Source of the DNA: an uncultured Ruminococcus sp.
Lineage (GTDB): Bacteria; Bacillota; Clostridia; Oscillospirales; Acutalibacteraceae
Direction: 5' to 3'
DNA: 32,697 nt
Assembly (NCBI GenBank): GCA_905233755.1
Contig: CAJODM010000021.1
Coordinates: 1-32,697 of the forward strand
Below the pieces are notes generated by a model. It did not search any database. It saw nothing but the letters and a program-made list of their open reading frames with translations, and was not told where the DNA came from. Below, one piece after another: positions 1 through 7,617 of this stretch. A program made the position numbers and the translations under genes. How positions within the stretch are numbered: the stretch's first letter is position 1; each line of letters begins with the position of its first letter.

Positions 1-22
1 CGGCTTCCATTATACATTGAAA

Positions 23-88
23 GACTTACCCATGTGCTGAACCTCGACTTACCCATGTGCTGATACTCACGGCTTACCGATGTGCTGA
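23..88. repeat. Three tandem copies of an 18-bp motif at the left edge
   Basis: The motif GACTTACCCATGTGCTGA occurs identically at 23-40 and 46-63, and as GGCTTACCGATGTGCTGA at 71-88, giving a spacing of about 23-25 bp. No gene overlaps it. Spaced repeats of this kind are typical of the ends of some insertion sequences, for example the IS21 family. That identification is inference only, because no transposase lies in the window. Nothing else recognisable lies between here and the HAD gene. Confidence 0.6.
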
Positions 89-183
89 ACCCGCACATTT
101 GGATTCCTATTGATATTGAGCAAAGCGAGTGACTGGATTTTTCCACTTACCACTTTTCATCGAATGGTGAATGGAACGCTGCT

Positions 184-825
184 TTATAATATTCTTTCAA
201 AGAAATATTCCTGCGCCTCATACAGGGTGGGGAAGACCCCGTCGCACAGTGCGCGGATCTCGTCGTCCGGCTGTACGATGTCCGGTACCATCAGCGGGTG
301 CATACCGGCAGCGGCTGCGCCGCGGATACCATTATAGCTGTCCTCCACCACCATACAAGAGGCGGGCGCGATACCAAGCGCCTGAGCGGCGGCGAGGAAG
401 ATCTCGGGGTGCGGCTTGCTGTGGCTGACCATATCGCCGCAGATGAGCCGGTCAAAGTACCCTGTCAGCCCCGCTGTGTCCAGCATCCGATGAACCGCCG
501 CTGAGTTTGTGGACGATGCGAGCGCGATGGGAATATGATTCTCTGAGAGAAATATAAGGATCTCTTCTGCATACGGCTTGAGCGGCACGGGATGCGATCG
601 CACGAATGAGGTCACCTGCCGATAGTAGCTGTCAAAGGGAAAGTCCTCACCGTATTTCCCGAGAAATATCTCCCTCGTTTTTGCGCCGTTCGCACCGATA
701 CAGGCAAGGGTGGTCGCCTTTATATCCTCATAGCCGGACGCAAAGCGCATATACGCGTCGATATACGCGCGCTCAGAGTCGAGCAGCACCCCATCCATAT
801 CGAAGATCACCGCAAATTCGCTCAT
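184..825 (-). CDS. HAD-superfamily hydrolase, beta-phosphoglucomutase/phosphatase-like
   Basis: This 213-residue protein is predicted to be a cytosolic Mg-dependent phosphatase or phosphoglucomutase of the haloacid dehalogenase superfamily. Motif I is FDMDGVLLDSE (residues 8-18), with nucleophile Asp9 and acid/base Asp11. A helical cap follows (about 20-85). Motif II is the Ser in LASSTNS, motif III is the Lys in HSKPHPEIF, and motif IV is VVEDSYNGIRGAAAAG. All four catalytic motifs are intact and the length is normal for subfamily IA. The ATG is preceded by GAGGTGA at good spacing. The gene is alone on its strand and points toward the left edge. HAD paralogues are numerous, so the substrate (hexose phosphate, phosphoglycolate or a nucleotide) cannot be told from sequence. 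Confidence 0.9.
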   Translation of the reverse strand: MSEFAVIFDMDGVLLDSERAYIDAYMRFASGYEDIKATTLACIGANGAKTREIFLGKYGEDFPFDSYYRQVTSFVRSHPVPLKPYAEEILIFLSENHIPIALASSTNSAAVHRMLDTAGLTGYFDRLICGDMVSHSKPHPEIFLAAAQALGIAPASCMVVEDSYNGIRGAAAAGMHPLMVPDIVQPDDEIRALCDGVFPTLYEAQEYFFERIL

Positions 826-844
826 CGTTGTTCACCTCAACCCT

Positions 845-872
845 ATTATAGCGCAGAATCCGGCTTTTACAA
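845..872 (-). promoter_or_regulatory. Predicted sigma-A promoter for the HAD gene
   Basis: On the minus strand, TTGTAA (872-867) and TATAAT (850-845) are separated by 16 nt and lie about 20 bp upstream of the start codon region. Read by eye from the consensus. Confidence 0.55.
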
Positions 873-894
873 GAGATATCGTAGAAAAACCCCC

Positions 895-923
895 TTGACT
901 TTCGGGCGAGATAGGTGTATGCT
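895..923 (+). promoter_or_regulatory. Predicted sigma-A promoter of the metal operon
   Basis: TTGACT (895-900) and TATGCT (918-923) are separated by exactly 17 nt. The operator palindrome follows at once, at the expected transcription start, which suits repression by the ArsR-type protein encoded next. Confidence 0.6.
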
Positions 924-933
924 TGGTATATAG

Positions 934-961
934 ATATGAACAACTGCTCATATGTTCATAT
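934..961. promoter_or_regulatory. ArsR/SmtB-type operator
   Basis: A 20-bp element at 934-953 has perfect ATATGA...TCATAT arms around an 8-nt centre. This matches the known SmtB/CzrA/CadC operator form. A further half-site, TTCATAT, overlaps at 955-961, so ATATGAACA (934-942) and TGTTCATAT (953-961) form a second nested inverted repeat. It sits between the -10 box and the RBS of the repressor gene, which points to autoregulation of the operon. Confidence 0.75.
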
Positions 962-985
962 TATCAATATAGGAGGGCTGTTCTC

Positions 986-1318
986 ATGAGTGAACATGAT
1001 CACCGGAACATCGTCGCCGCCGCTCGCGCCGAGATGCCGGACGCCGATACGCTGTTCGAGCTTGCCGACTTCTTCAAGGTGTTCGGTGACTCGACCCGCA
1101 TCCGCATCATGTGCGCGCTGTTCGAGCGCGAGATGAACGTCTGCTGTATCGCCGATATCGTCGGCATGGAGCAGAGCACCGTGTCCCATCAGCTCCGCGT
1201 TCTGCGTCAGGAGAACCTCGTCAAGGTGCGTCGCGAAGGCAAGCAGAGCATCTACTCGCTTGAGGACGAGCATATCCGAAAGATATTTGAGATGGGACTG
1301 GAGCATATACTGGAGTAA
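986..1318 (+). CDS. ArsR/SmtB-family metal-sensing transcriptional repressor
   Basis: This 110-residue winged-helix repressor most likely senses Zn, Cd or Pb and controls the ATPase gene that follows. The ATG at 986 is chosen over an upstream in-frame ATG because AGGAGGG stands 9 nt before it. The recognition helix region is around residues 62-74 (EQSTVSHQLRVLR). The C-terminal alpha-5 zinc site is complete: Asp94, His96, His107 and Glu110 have the exact DxH...HxxE spacing of SmtB and CzrA. The alpha-3 element, which in CadC reads ELCVC, here reads EMNVCC, so one of the two CadC cysteines is Asn and an extra adjacent Cys is present (Cys53, Cys54). His4 and His6 near the N-terminus might also bind metal. 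The stop overlaps the RBS of the ATPase gene, 10 nt upstream of its start. Confidence 0.92.
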   Translation: MSEHDHRNIVAAARAEMPDADTLFELADFFKVFGDSTRIRIMCALFEREMNVCCIADIVGMEQSTVSHQLRVLRQENLVKVRREGKQSIYSLEDEHIRKIFEMGLEHILE

Positions 1319-1328
1319 GGAGCGTGCT

Positions 1329-3371
1329 ATGCAACATACATTCATCCTCGACGGCCTTGACTGTGCCAACTGTGCCGGACGAATCGAGCAGAAGATCGCA
1401 GACGTCCCCGGGTACAGCGACGTTTCGCTGACGTTCGTGACCCGTGAGCTGCGTCTAAATTGCGATAAAAGAAATATAAAAGAAGATATCCAATCCATCG
1501 TCGACAGCGTCGAGAGCGGCGTCACCGTCCGCGATCAGAACGAGAAGATCGTGGAGGAGGAGGAGAGCGAGGAACACAGCCCGCTGCGGCTCATCCTGCT
1601 GGGGGTGGCTATCGCGCTGTTCATCGCGGCGTTCGTCACCCACTTCTTCGACAGACTGACCGTCGTCTCGGCGGTGATGGCGGTCGTCTCGGTGGTGCTG
1701 TCGGGATATGACGTCGTCATCGACGGCGTGAAGGCGGTGATGAAACGGCGTCTTGACGAGACCACCCTGATGACGGTTGCGGTCATCGCCGCGATGGTGC
1801 TGGGCGAGTTTGTCGAGGCGGCGGCGGTCACGGTGCTGTTCGCGCTGGGCGAGATGATCGAGGACAGGGCGGTCGAGAGATCCCGCCGTGATATCCGGCG
1901 TCTCGCTGATATCCGGCCTGATCGCGCCTATGTCTATGAGGACGGCAGGACGGTCGAGTATCGTGCCGAGGATGTCCCTGTCGGCGCGATCCTGTCGGTC
2001 CCGCCCCATACCCGCGTGCCGCTCGACGGTGTCGTGACCGAGGGCAGCTCGTCGCTCGACGCGTCGTCGCTCACGGGCGAGTCGATCCCGCTGCCGGCAC
2101 ATGTCGGCACGGAGCTGCTGTCGGGGATGATGAACAACGACGCGATGCTCCGTATGCGCGTCACACGCCCTTATGCCGACTCTGCCGCCACCCGCATCGT
2201 GCGCCTCGTCGAAGAGAACGCCCGCAACAAGGGCAACAGCGAGAAGCTCATCACCCGATTCGCGCGCGTCTATACGCCGGTGATGATTGTGCTGGCGGTG
2301 CTGGTCGCGCTGATCCCGAGCTTGATCACCGGCGACTATGCCACATGGATCCACCGCGCGCTGGTGTGTCTGGTGGCATCGTGTCCGTGCTCGATCGTTA
2401 TCAGCGTGCCGCTGTCCTACTATGCCGGAATCGGCGCGGCATCGCGCCACGGCGTGCTCATCAAGGGCGGTCGATACCTGGAGGCGGTCGCAAAGTCGCT
2501 CTGCTTTGCCTTTGACAAGACCGGCACCTTGACAGAGAACAAAATTTCTGTAAAAGAAATAAAACCGGTGAATAATTATTCCGAAAAAGAAATATTGCAA
2601 CTTGCCGCCTCTGCCGAACAGATGTCAACGCATCCGATCGCCTCGGCGATACGGGAGCGTGCCGCAGAGGAACATATTTCTATATTAGAATTATCAGACT
2701 ATCACGAGAAGTCCGGGTTCGGGGTGACGGCGCGCGACGGCGACCGGCTGATCTCCTGCTCCAAACGAGCGGATGACAGCGGGGTCGAGGTCACGGCGGA
2801 CGGCGAGGTCATTGGCATCATTATTCTTCAAGAGAATATTAGAAACGAAGCGTCCGCGGTGCTGTCTGCGCTACGCGCGCTGGGTATAGGGCGGCTGACG
2901 ATGCTGACCGGCGACAAGAAGTCGTCTGCCGACCGTATCGCCGACGCGCTCGCCCTTGACGGCTGCTACAGCGAGCTGCTCCCCGAACAGAAGGTAGAGA
3001 AGATCGAATCGCTGATCGAGGATGAGGGGCTGTGCTGCTATGTCGGCGACGGGATCAACGACGCGCCGGTGCTGACGCGCTCGTCGTGCGGGATTGCGAT
3101 GGGGCTCGCATCTGACGCCGCCATCGAGAGCGCCGATATGGTGTTGTCATCCGGCACGCTGTCGGCTCTTCCGACAGCGGTGCGTATCTCGCGTGAGACG
3201 ATGCGTACCGTGCGGGCGAACATCATCTTTTCGCTCGCGGTAAAGGCGCTGGTGATCCTGCTCGCGATGCTCGGTGCCGCACCGATATGGCTGGCGGTGT
3301 TCGCGGATACCGGCGTATGCGTGCTGTGCATCCTCTATGCCACCCGCCTGATCCGCAAGGACTTTCTCTGA
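1329..3371 (+). CDS. cadA: P1B-2-type heavy-metal-translocating ATPase (Zn/Cd/Pb exporter)
   Basis: This 680-residue membrane ATPase is expected to export Zn(II), Cd(II) or Pb(II) using ATP. The ATG at 1329 is preceded by AAGGAG, which overlaps the repressor stop. An N-terminal heavy-metal-binding domain carries Cys12-x-x-Cys15 (LDCANCAG). Membrane helices begin near residue 80. The transmembrane metal site is CPC (352-354), the phosphorylated aspartate is Asp396 in DKTGT, the nucleotide-domain HP is at 435-436, and GDGINDAP starts at 573. Two last-helix residues, Lys639 and Asp660 (in ADTG), match those that define the Zn/Cd class rather than the copper class. All catalytic motifs are intact. 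The adjacent SmtB-like repressor supports the metal assignment. The gene ends just before a palindromic repeat that can serve as its terminator. Confidence 0.95.
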   Translation: MQHTFILDGLDCANCAGRIEQKIADVPGYSDVSLTFVTRELRLNCDKRNIKEDIQSIVDSVESGVTVRDQNEKIVEEEESEEHSPLRLILLGVAIALFIAAFVTHFFDRLTVVSAVMAVVSVVLSGYDVVIDGVKAVMKRRLDETTLMTVAVIAAMVLGEFVEAAAVTVLFALGEMIEDRAVERSRRDIRRLADIRPDRAYVYEDGRTVEYRAEDVPVGAILSVPPHTRVPLDGVVTEGSSSLDASSLTGESIPLPAHVGTELLSGMMNNDAMLRMRVTRPYADSAATRIVRLVEENARNKGNSEKLITRFARVYTPVMIVLAVLVALIPSLITGDYATWIHRALVCLVASCPCSIVISVPLSYYAGIGAASRHGVLIKGGRYLEAVAKSLCFAFDKTGTLTENKISVKEIKPVNNYSEKEILQLAASAEQMSTHPIASAIRERAAEEHISILELSDYHEKSGFGVTARDGDRLISCSKRADDSGVEVTADGEVIGIIILQENIRNEASAVLSALRALGIGRLTMLTGDKKSSADRIADALALDGCYSELLPEQKVEKIESLIEDEGLCCYVGDGINDAPVLTRSSCGIAMGLASDAAIESADMVLSSGTLSALPTAVRISRETMRTVRANIIFSLAVKALVILLAMLGAAPIWLAVFADTGVCVLCILYATRLIRKDFL

Positions 3372-3396
3372 TGCAGATTCCTGAGAGATAAAAATG

Positions 3397-3588
3397 AAAG
3401 GGGCTGTCGCAAAATAGAAAAATGTCATTCTGAACGCCAGTGAAGAATCTGAAAGTGTTCACCTTTCGGTCAGATTGGACATGACAGGTGTAATCATATT
3501 GGATAGATTGCACTATAAGATACTTCGCTAATGATCAGGATGACACGCTGAAGGGCTATCGCATTTTCTTAGTGCGACAGCCCCTTTT
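3397..3588. repeat. Dispersed palindromic intergenic repeat, copy 1 (MITE/REP-like)
   Basis: This element of about 190 bp is bounded by inverted arms AAAGGGGCTGTCGC (3397-3410) and GCGACAGCCCCTTTT (3574-3588). Inside it, a second pair of 28-nt arms (3423-3450 and 3518-3545) are inverted copies matching at 21 of 28 positions, starting TGTCATTCTGA and ending GGATGACA. The same element recurs at 27903-28076 with high identity. It has no coding capacity. Both copies lie between convergent genes. Confidence 0.85.
3551..3588. terminator. Likely bidirectional terminator within repeat copy 1
   Basis: AAGGGCTATCGCA (3551-3563) can pair with TGCGACAGCCCCTT (3573-3586) around a short loop. The T-run TTTT follows on the plus strand. 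It lies between the convergent ATPase and radical SAM genes. Pairing was done by eye. Confidence 0.55.
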
Positions 3589-3601
3589 GCTTTTGTATCA
3601 A

Positions 3602-4465
3602 TTACTCTGCTTGATAGTCCCAGCACGGGACATACCGTTTGTCTGCCGAGCAGCGCTCCTGGGCATAGCCGTCGAGCCCCAGCTCATAGAGCCGCTGCAG
3701 CACGCGGTCATATTCGCGCGCAGTGATCGGGCGGTTGATATCGGGGAACTCCTCGGCGCGTCCCATCGGGATATACTGGCTCATCACGCTGACAAGCGCT
3801 GTCGGAAACCGCTCGGCGATGAGCTCGAGCACGCCGATGCTGTTGTTGACATGGTTCGGCAGCACCAGATGGCGTATCATCACGCCGCTCTTAATCAGAC
3901 CGTCCTCGATGACCGGCTCGCCGCGCTGGCGGATCATCTCGGCGATCGCGTCGCTCGCCCGCTCGACATAGTCGATACAGGACGACAACCGTGAAGAAAG
4001 CGCGTTATCGCTGTACTTCATATCGGGGAGATACACGTCGATATATCCTTCCAGCCGACTGAGCGTCTCGACGCTCTCATAGCCCGAGCTGTTGTAGATG
4101 ATCGGTATCGCGGGACGATAGTGCCGAAAGCTCTCGAGGATCGCATCGACAAAGTGGGTGGGGGTAACAAGCTCGATGTTATGTACGCCCGCCGCCTCCA
4201 GCCGCCGATACTCCTCGCTGAGCCGATAGGGCGTGATCTCGACCCCACGATGAGAGGACGATAGTTCGAAGTTCTGGCAGTAGACGCACCGAAGCGAGCA
4301 TCCCGAGAAGAAGACGGTGCCCGCGCCGTTTCTGCCGCTGATCAAGGGCTCCTCGTCATAGTGGGGAGCGATGCGCCCCACGCGCGGGAGCATGCCGCAG
4401 CCACAGAGCCCTACGCCGTGCGCGCGGTCGACGCCGCATCGGCGCGGACAAAGTTCACAGGTCAT
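3602..4465 (-). CDS. Radical SAM protein, PflA/PflX-like (COG1313 type)
   Basis: This 287-residue protein is predicted to bind a [4Fe-4S] cluster and cleave S-adenosylmethionine. The cluster motif is Cys56-x3-Cys60-x2-Cys63 in SGCSLRCVYCQNFE. A cysteine-rich N-terminus (Cys3, Cys6, Cys10, Cys21, Cys23) is typical of the uncharacterised PflX subgroup and may bind a second cluster or zinc. The length fits that group. No glycyl radical enzyme, nor a partner for it, is encoded nearby, so a pyruvate formate-lyase activase role is not supported by context. The downstream edge meets the dispersed repeat. The upstream neighbour on the same strand (DUF6514) is 49 bp away, so the two may be cotranscribed from the promoter at 4785-4813. 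Confidence 0.85.
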   Translation of the reverse strand: MTCELCPRRCGVDRAHGVGLCGCGMLPRVGRIAPHYDEEPLISGRNGAGTVFFSGCSLRCVYCQNFELSSSHRGVEITPYRLSEEYRRLEAAGVHNIELVTPTHFVDAILESFRHYRPAIPIIYNSSGYESVETLSRLEGYIDVYLPDMKYSDNALSSRLSSCIDYVERASDAIAEMIRQRGEPVIEDGLIKSGVMIRHLVLPNHVNNSIGVLELIAERFPTALVSVMSQYIPMGRAEEFPDINRPITAREYDRVLQRLYELGLDGYAQERCSADKRYVPCWDYQAE

Positions 4466-4514
4466 AGTATCACCGAGATGATTCTATCACACTGTGCTCA
4501 AAATAGCAAATCGG

Positions 4515-4745
4515 TCAGATCTCCATATCGTAGAGAAAGTCCTCGACCGTGATGTTCAGGTGCACCGGCTCGAGCTGCTCTGAGTTAAAGATAGCGACCA
4601 GCCGCTCGACCTTCTCGCGGTCAACGCTGACGTCGCTGAGCGAGCGGATCCGCTCCCCGTCCCGAAAGACGCTGATGCCGTAGGTCTCGTAGAAACCGCA
4701 GTGCCGGTCAAACTTGTTCTCGACAAATAGCTTGTACTCTATCAT
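4515..4745 (-). CDS. Small DUF6514-family protein
   Basis: This 76-residue soluble protein has no signal peptide or membrane segment. The pattern YGISVF..., then VDREKVERLVAIFN, then EPVHLNITVEDFL matches the DUF6514 family of small Firmicutes proteins, as I recall it. Its function is unknown. The ATG is preceded by AGGAG on the minus strand. It heads a short minus-strand unit with the radical SAM gene, though nothing shows a functional link. Confidence 0.75.
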   Translation of the reverse strand: MIEYKLFVENKFDRHCGFYETYGISVFRDGERIRSLSDVSVDREKVERLVAIFNSEQLEPVHLNITVEDFLYDMEI

Positions 4746-4784
4746 AGCGTGCTCCTGTGTGAAATTTACTCACATATCAGTGAA

Positions 4785-4813
4785 ATTCTATCACAAGCGA
4801 CAGGGGATTGCAA
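4785..4813 (-). promoter_or_regulatory. Predicted sigma-A promoter for the DUF6514 gene
   Basis: On the minus strand, TTGCAA (4813-4808) and TAGAAT (4790-4785) have a 17-nt spacer, and TGA precedes the -10 box as an extended -10. It is divergent from the ABC operon promoter. Confidence 0.55.
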
Positions 4814-4863
4814 GCTATTTGACAAAAGTGTAAACAACGTAACAGAAAATGACAAATTCTCCC

Positions 4864-4902
4864 TTGAAATCCCTGTTCTTCTATGCTATTCTGGGGTATA
4901 AT
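4864..4902 (+). promoter_or_regulatory. Predicted promoter(s) of the ABC exporter operon
   Basis: TTGAAA (4864-4869) and TATTCT (4887-4892) have a 17-nt spacer with an extended TGC before the -10 box. A second possible -10, TATAAT, lies at 4897-4902. The start codon is about 55 bp downstream. Confidence 0.6.
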
Positions 4903-4957
4903 CAACGTGGAATTTGGCAGTCGGGCGTACGGCGATACGCCCCCTAGAGGCAGCGAT

Positions 4958-5974
4958 ATGGAAAACATGATTATCGCAGATAACCTGCGAAAAGAGTTCA
5001 AGAAGGTCATCAAAGAGCCGGGGCTCAAGGGCTCTCTCAAGGCGCTCTTCAAACCCGAGAAACAGATCGTGAAGGCGGTGGACGGGATATCGTTTTCTGT
5101 GAGAAGAGGCGAGATTCTCGGGTTTCTCGGTCCTAACGGCGCGGGCAAGTCCACTGTCATCAAGATGCTCACCGGCATCCTCGTGCCCACTGCGGGCGAG
5201 TGCCGCATCAACGGCAGGATCCCTCAGAAGGATCGCAAGAGCTATGTCCGCGAGATCGGCGTGGTGTTCGGCCAGCGCACCCAGCTATGGTGGGATCTCG
5301 CGCTGCGCGAGACCTATGCCGTGCTCAAGGAGATCTACGAGGTGCCCGACGATCGGTACCGCGAGCGCATGGCGTTCCTCAACGAGGTGCTCGAGCTCGA
5401 CAGCTTTATCACCAGTCCGGTGCGCACGCTGTCGCTCGGTCAGCGGATGCGCGCCGATATCGCCGCGTCGCTGCTCCACTCGCCGAAGGTGCTGTTCCTC
5501 GACGAGCCGACCATCGGGCTCGATGTCGTCGTCAAGGAGAATATCCGCAACGCGATCCGTACCATCAACGAGCAGGAGGGGACGACCGTCATCCTCACCA
5601 CCCACGACCTGTCGGATATCGAGCTGCTGTGCGAGCGCATCGTCATGATCGACAAGGGCAAGAAGGTGTTCGACGGCGCGCTCTCGGCACTCAAGCACGA
5701 CTACGGCGCAATCCGCACCTTCCTGTTCGAGCTTTACCATGCCGATGATATCGAGCGGCTGTGCTATCACGAGCGGTTCCGGCTATCGGACGACGAGCTG
5801 ACGATCGACGACCGCCGCCCGCATATCGCCGTCAAGTTCAACGCGGACCGCGTCTCGACAGAGGACATCGTCGCCTATACGCTATCGACCGTACACGTCA
5901 AGGATATGGAGATCCGCGACGTCGAGATCGAGGAGATCATCCGGCGCATCTATCGGCGGGAGGTGGAGGTATGA
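4958..5974 (+). CDS. ABC-2 type transporter ATP-binding protein (COG4586 type)
   Basis: This 338-residue ATPase subunit pairs with the two permeases that follow. It has Walker A GPNGAGKST (58-66), the signature LSLGQRMRAD (from 158), Walker B VLFLDEP (178-184) and the H-loop His216 (TTHD). The extended N-terminus with KEPGLKGSLKALF and the C-terminal approximately 100-residue extension are features of the COG4586 class, whose partners are COG4587 and COG3694 permeases. The ATG at 4958 is used because AGAGG stands 7 nt upstream and the family motif begins just after. An in-frame ATG at 4967 is an alternative. It overlaps the next gene by 4 nt (ATGA), so translation is coupled. The substrate is unknown; daunorubicin-like or other lipophilic exporters are the nearest known type. 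Confidence 0.92.
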   Translation: MENMIIADNLRKEFKKVIKEPGLKGSLKALFKPEKQIVKAVDGISFSVRRGEILGFLGPNGAGKSTVIKMLTGILVPTAGECRINGRIPQKDRKSYVREIGVVFGQRTQLWWDLALRETYAVLKEIYEVPDDRYRERMAFLNEVLELDSFITSPVRTLSLGQRMRADIAASLLHSPKVLFLDEPTIGLDVVVKENIRNAIRTINEQEGTTVILTTHDLSDIELLCERIVMIDKGKKVFDGALSALKHDYGAIRTFLFELYHADDIERLCYHERFRLSDDELTIDDRRPHIAVKFNADRVSTEDIVAYTLSTVHVKDMEIRDVEIEEIIRRIYRREVEV

Positions 5975-6798
5975 CCGCGATACGGCGGTTCTTTCGCACC
6001 TATCGGCCGTTCACCCGTGCAGGGATGCAGGAGCTTGTTGCCTATCGCGCGAACTTCATCTGCTTTCTCATCGGCGAGATCATGTCGTGCTTTATCATGT
6101 ACTTCGTGTGGAAGGCGGTGTTCCTCAGCTCTGATGGCGAGACGTTCATGGGGTTTACGATGGAGGACATGGTGGTGTACCTGTTCATCTCGTTCCTCAC
6201 GGGCTACCTGACCTACTCGGACGGCGCGTTCGCGGTGGGGGAGGAGATCGTCGACGGCTCGATCGCCATGCGGATGATCAAGCCCTGTTCCTTTGATATG
6301 TGCTTTCTGTTCCATGAGCTGGGCAGCCGCATCGTCAGCGCGGCGATGATCTTCGTGCCCATCACGGCGGGGGTCGAGGTGTACCGGTGGTACATCACAG
6401 GCGCTGTACAGTTCAGACCGCTGAACTTTCTGTTCTATATCCTCAGCTTGCTCTTGGCATATATGATATCGTTCTATTTCAACGTGTGCTACGGGTTTCT
6501 GGCGTTCTTCTTCAAGAACCTATGGGGCACCGGGCTGATGAAGGAGACGATCGTTGACTTTCTATCGGGCGCGACCATCCCGCTGGCGTTCATGCCCGCG
6601 GGTCTTGCGGCGGTGCTGAATGTGCTGCCGTTCGCGTCGCTGTCCTATACGCCGGTGATGATCTACATGGGGATGTACTCGGGGCGCGAGATCGCCTGGC
6701 GTATGGCGCTGCAGGCGGTGTGGATGCTGCTGATGCTGCTGCTGTCAAAGCTCATCTGGCGTCAGGCGGTCAGCCACCTGTGTGTACAGGGAGGGTGA
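5971..6798 (+). CDS. ABC-2 type permease, first subunit (COG4587-like)
   Basis: This 275-residue integral membrane protein has about six hydrophobic segments, starting near residue 27 (ANFICFLIGEIMSCF). The segment GEEIVDGSIAMRMIKP is characteristic of this permease family, where a short cytoplasmic helix contacts the ATPase. The ATG at 5971 overlaps the ATPase stop and is preceded by GGAGG. An apparently longer reading frame upstream runs inside the ATPase gene and is not used. It acts as one half of the membrane channel, together with the next gene. Confidence 0.88.
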   Translation: MTAIRRFFRTYRPFTRAGMQELVAYRANFICFLIGEIMSCFIMYFVWKAVFLSSDGETFMGFTMEDMVVYLFISFLTGYLTYSDGAFAVGEEIVDGSIAMRMIKPCSFDMCFLFHELGSRIVSAAMIFVPITAGVEVYRWYITGAVQFRPLNFLFYILSLLLAYMISFYFNVCYGFLAFFFKNLWGTGLMKETIVDFLSGATIPLAFMPAGLAAVLNVLPFASLSYTPVMIYMGMYSGREIAWRMALQAVWMLLMLLLSKLIWRQAVSHLCVQGG

Positions 6799-6802
6799 GC
6801 GC

Positions 6803-7594
6803 ATGAGACGATTGTTACGGCTGCACGGGATCTTCATCGCGCAGAATATGAAGAAGTTGATGGAGTACAAGGCGGACTTTCTGCTCGGTGCGGTAGGGCT
6901 GCTGCTGTCTCAGGCGGTGCAGATCCTCTTTATCGGCATTATCTTCAGCCGCATCCCCGCGCTCGACGGATGGTCGTTCGAACAGGTGCTGTTCATCTAT
7001 GGGTTCTCGCTGATCCCGCGCTCGATCGACCGGCTGTTCTTTGATAACCTGTGGATGGTGGGTTACTCGATCGTCCGCAAGGGCGAGTTCGACAAGTACC
7101 TGACCCGCCCGATCAACAGCTTATACTATGTGATTGTGGAGCGGTTCAGCGTCGATGCGTTCGGCGAGATGCTGACCGCCGCGCTGCTGCTGGGCTATGC
7201 TGTCCCGCGGCTGGAGCTGCCGATGAGCATATGGACGATACCGCTGCTGCTGTTGACGGTGGTGTTCGCTACGATGATCTATACCTCGCTGAAGATCATG
7301 ACCGCCGCTATCTCGTTTTGGACGAAGGCGAGCGGACATATCACCCATATGGTGTATATGACCAACGACTTCTCCAAGTATCCGGTGACGATCTACAACA
7401 GGGCGGTGCGGACGATCATCACCTATGTGGTGCCGTTCGCGTTCACCGCCTACTATCCGGCGAGCTACTTTCTCACCGGTGAGGATCCGCTGTTCTGCAT
7501 CGGCGGGACGGTGGTCGCCGGAACAGTGCTGCTGGCGATCGCGCTGTTTGTATGGAATCGGGGGCTTAAGGCGTACGAATCGGCCGGTTCCTAG
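6803..7594 (+). CDS. ABC-2 type permease, second subunit (COG3694-like)
   Basis: This 263-residue membrane protein is the partner of the preceding permease. It begins with a basic cytoplasmic stretch, then about six transmembrane segments (the first near residues 25-45). RKGEFDKYLTRPINSLYY is the equivalent of the coupling helix region in the first permease. The ATG at 6803 follows GAGGGTGA. It starts 4 bp after the stop of the previous gene, confirming a single operon. The next gene, an ASKHA-fold protein, begins 23 bp downstream and has its own strong RBS. Confidence 0.88.
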   Translation: MRRLLRLHGIFIAQNMKKLMEYKADFLLGAVGLLLSQAVQILFIGIIFSRIPALDGWSFEQVLFIYGFSLIPRSIDRLFFDNLWMVGYSIVRKGEFDKYLTRPINSLYYVIVERFSVDAFGEMLTAALLLGYAVPRLELPMSIWTIPLLLLTVVFATMIYTSLKIMTAAISFWTKASGHITHMVYMTNDFSKYPVTIYNRAVRTIITYVVPFAFTAYYPASYFLTGEDPLFCIGGTVVAGTVLLAIALFVWNRGLKAYESAGS

Positions 7595-7617
7595 CATTAT
7601 CGAAAAGAGGTGAGAGG

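Noticed and set aside
3602..4465. Pyruvate formate-lyase activating enzyme (pflA)
   Set aside because: The extra N-terminal cysteines and absence of any glycyl radical enzyme nearby fit the uncharacterised PflX group better.
5761..5970. N-terminal extension of the first ABC permease
   Set aside because: It lies entirely inside the ATPase gene in another frame and has no homologous character; ATG 5971 has a good RBS and the standard ATGA overlap.
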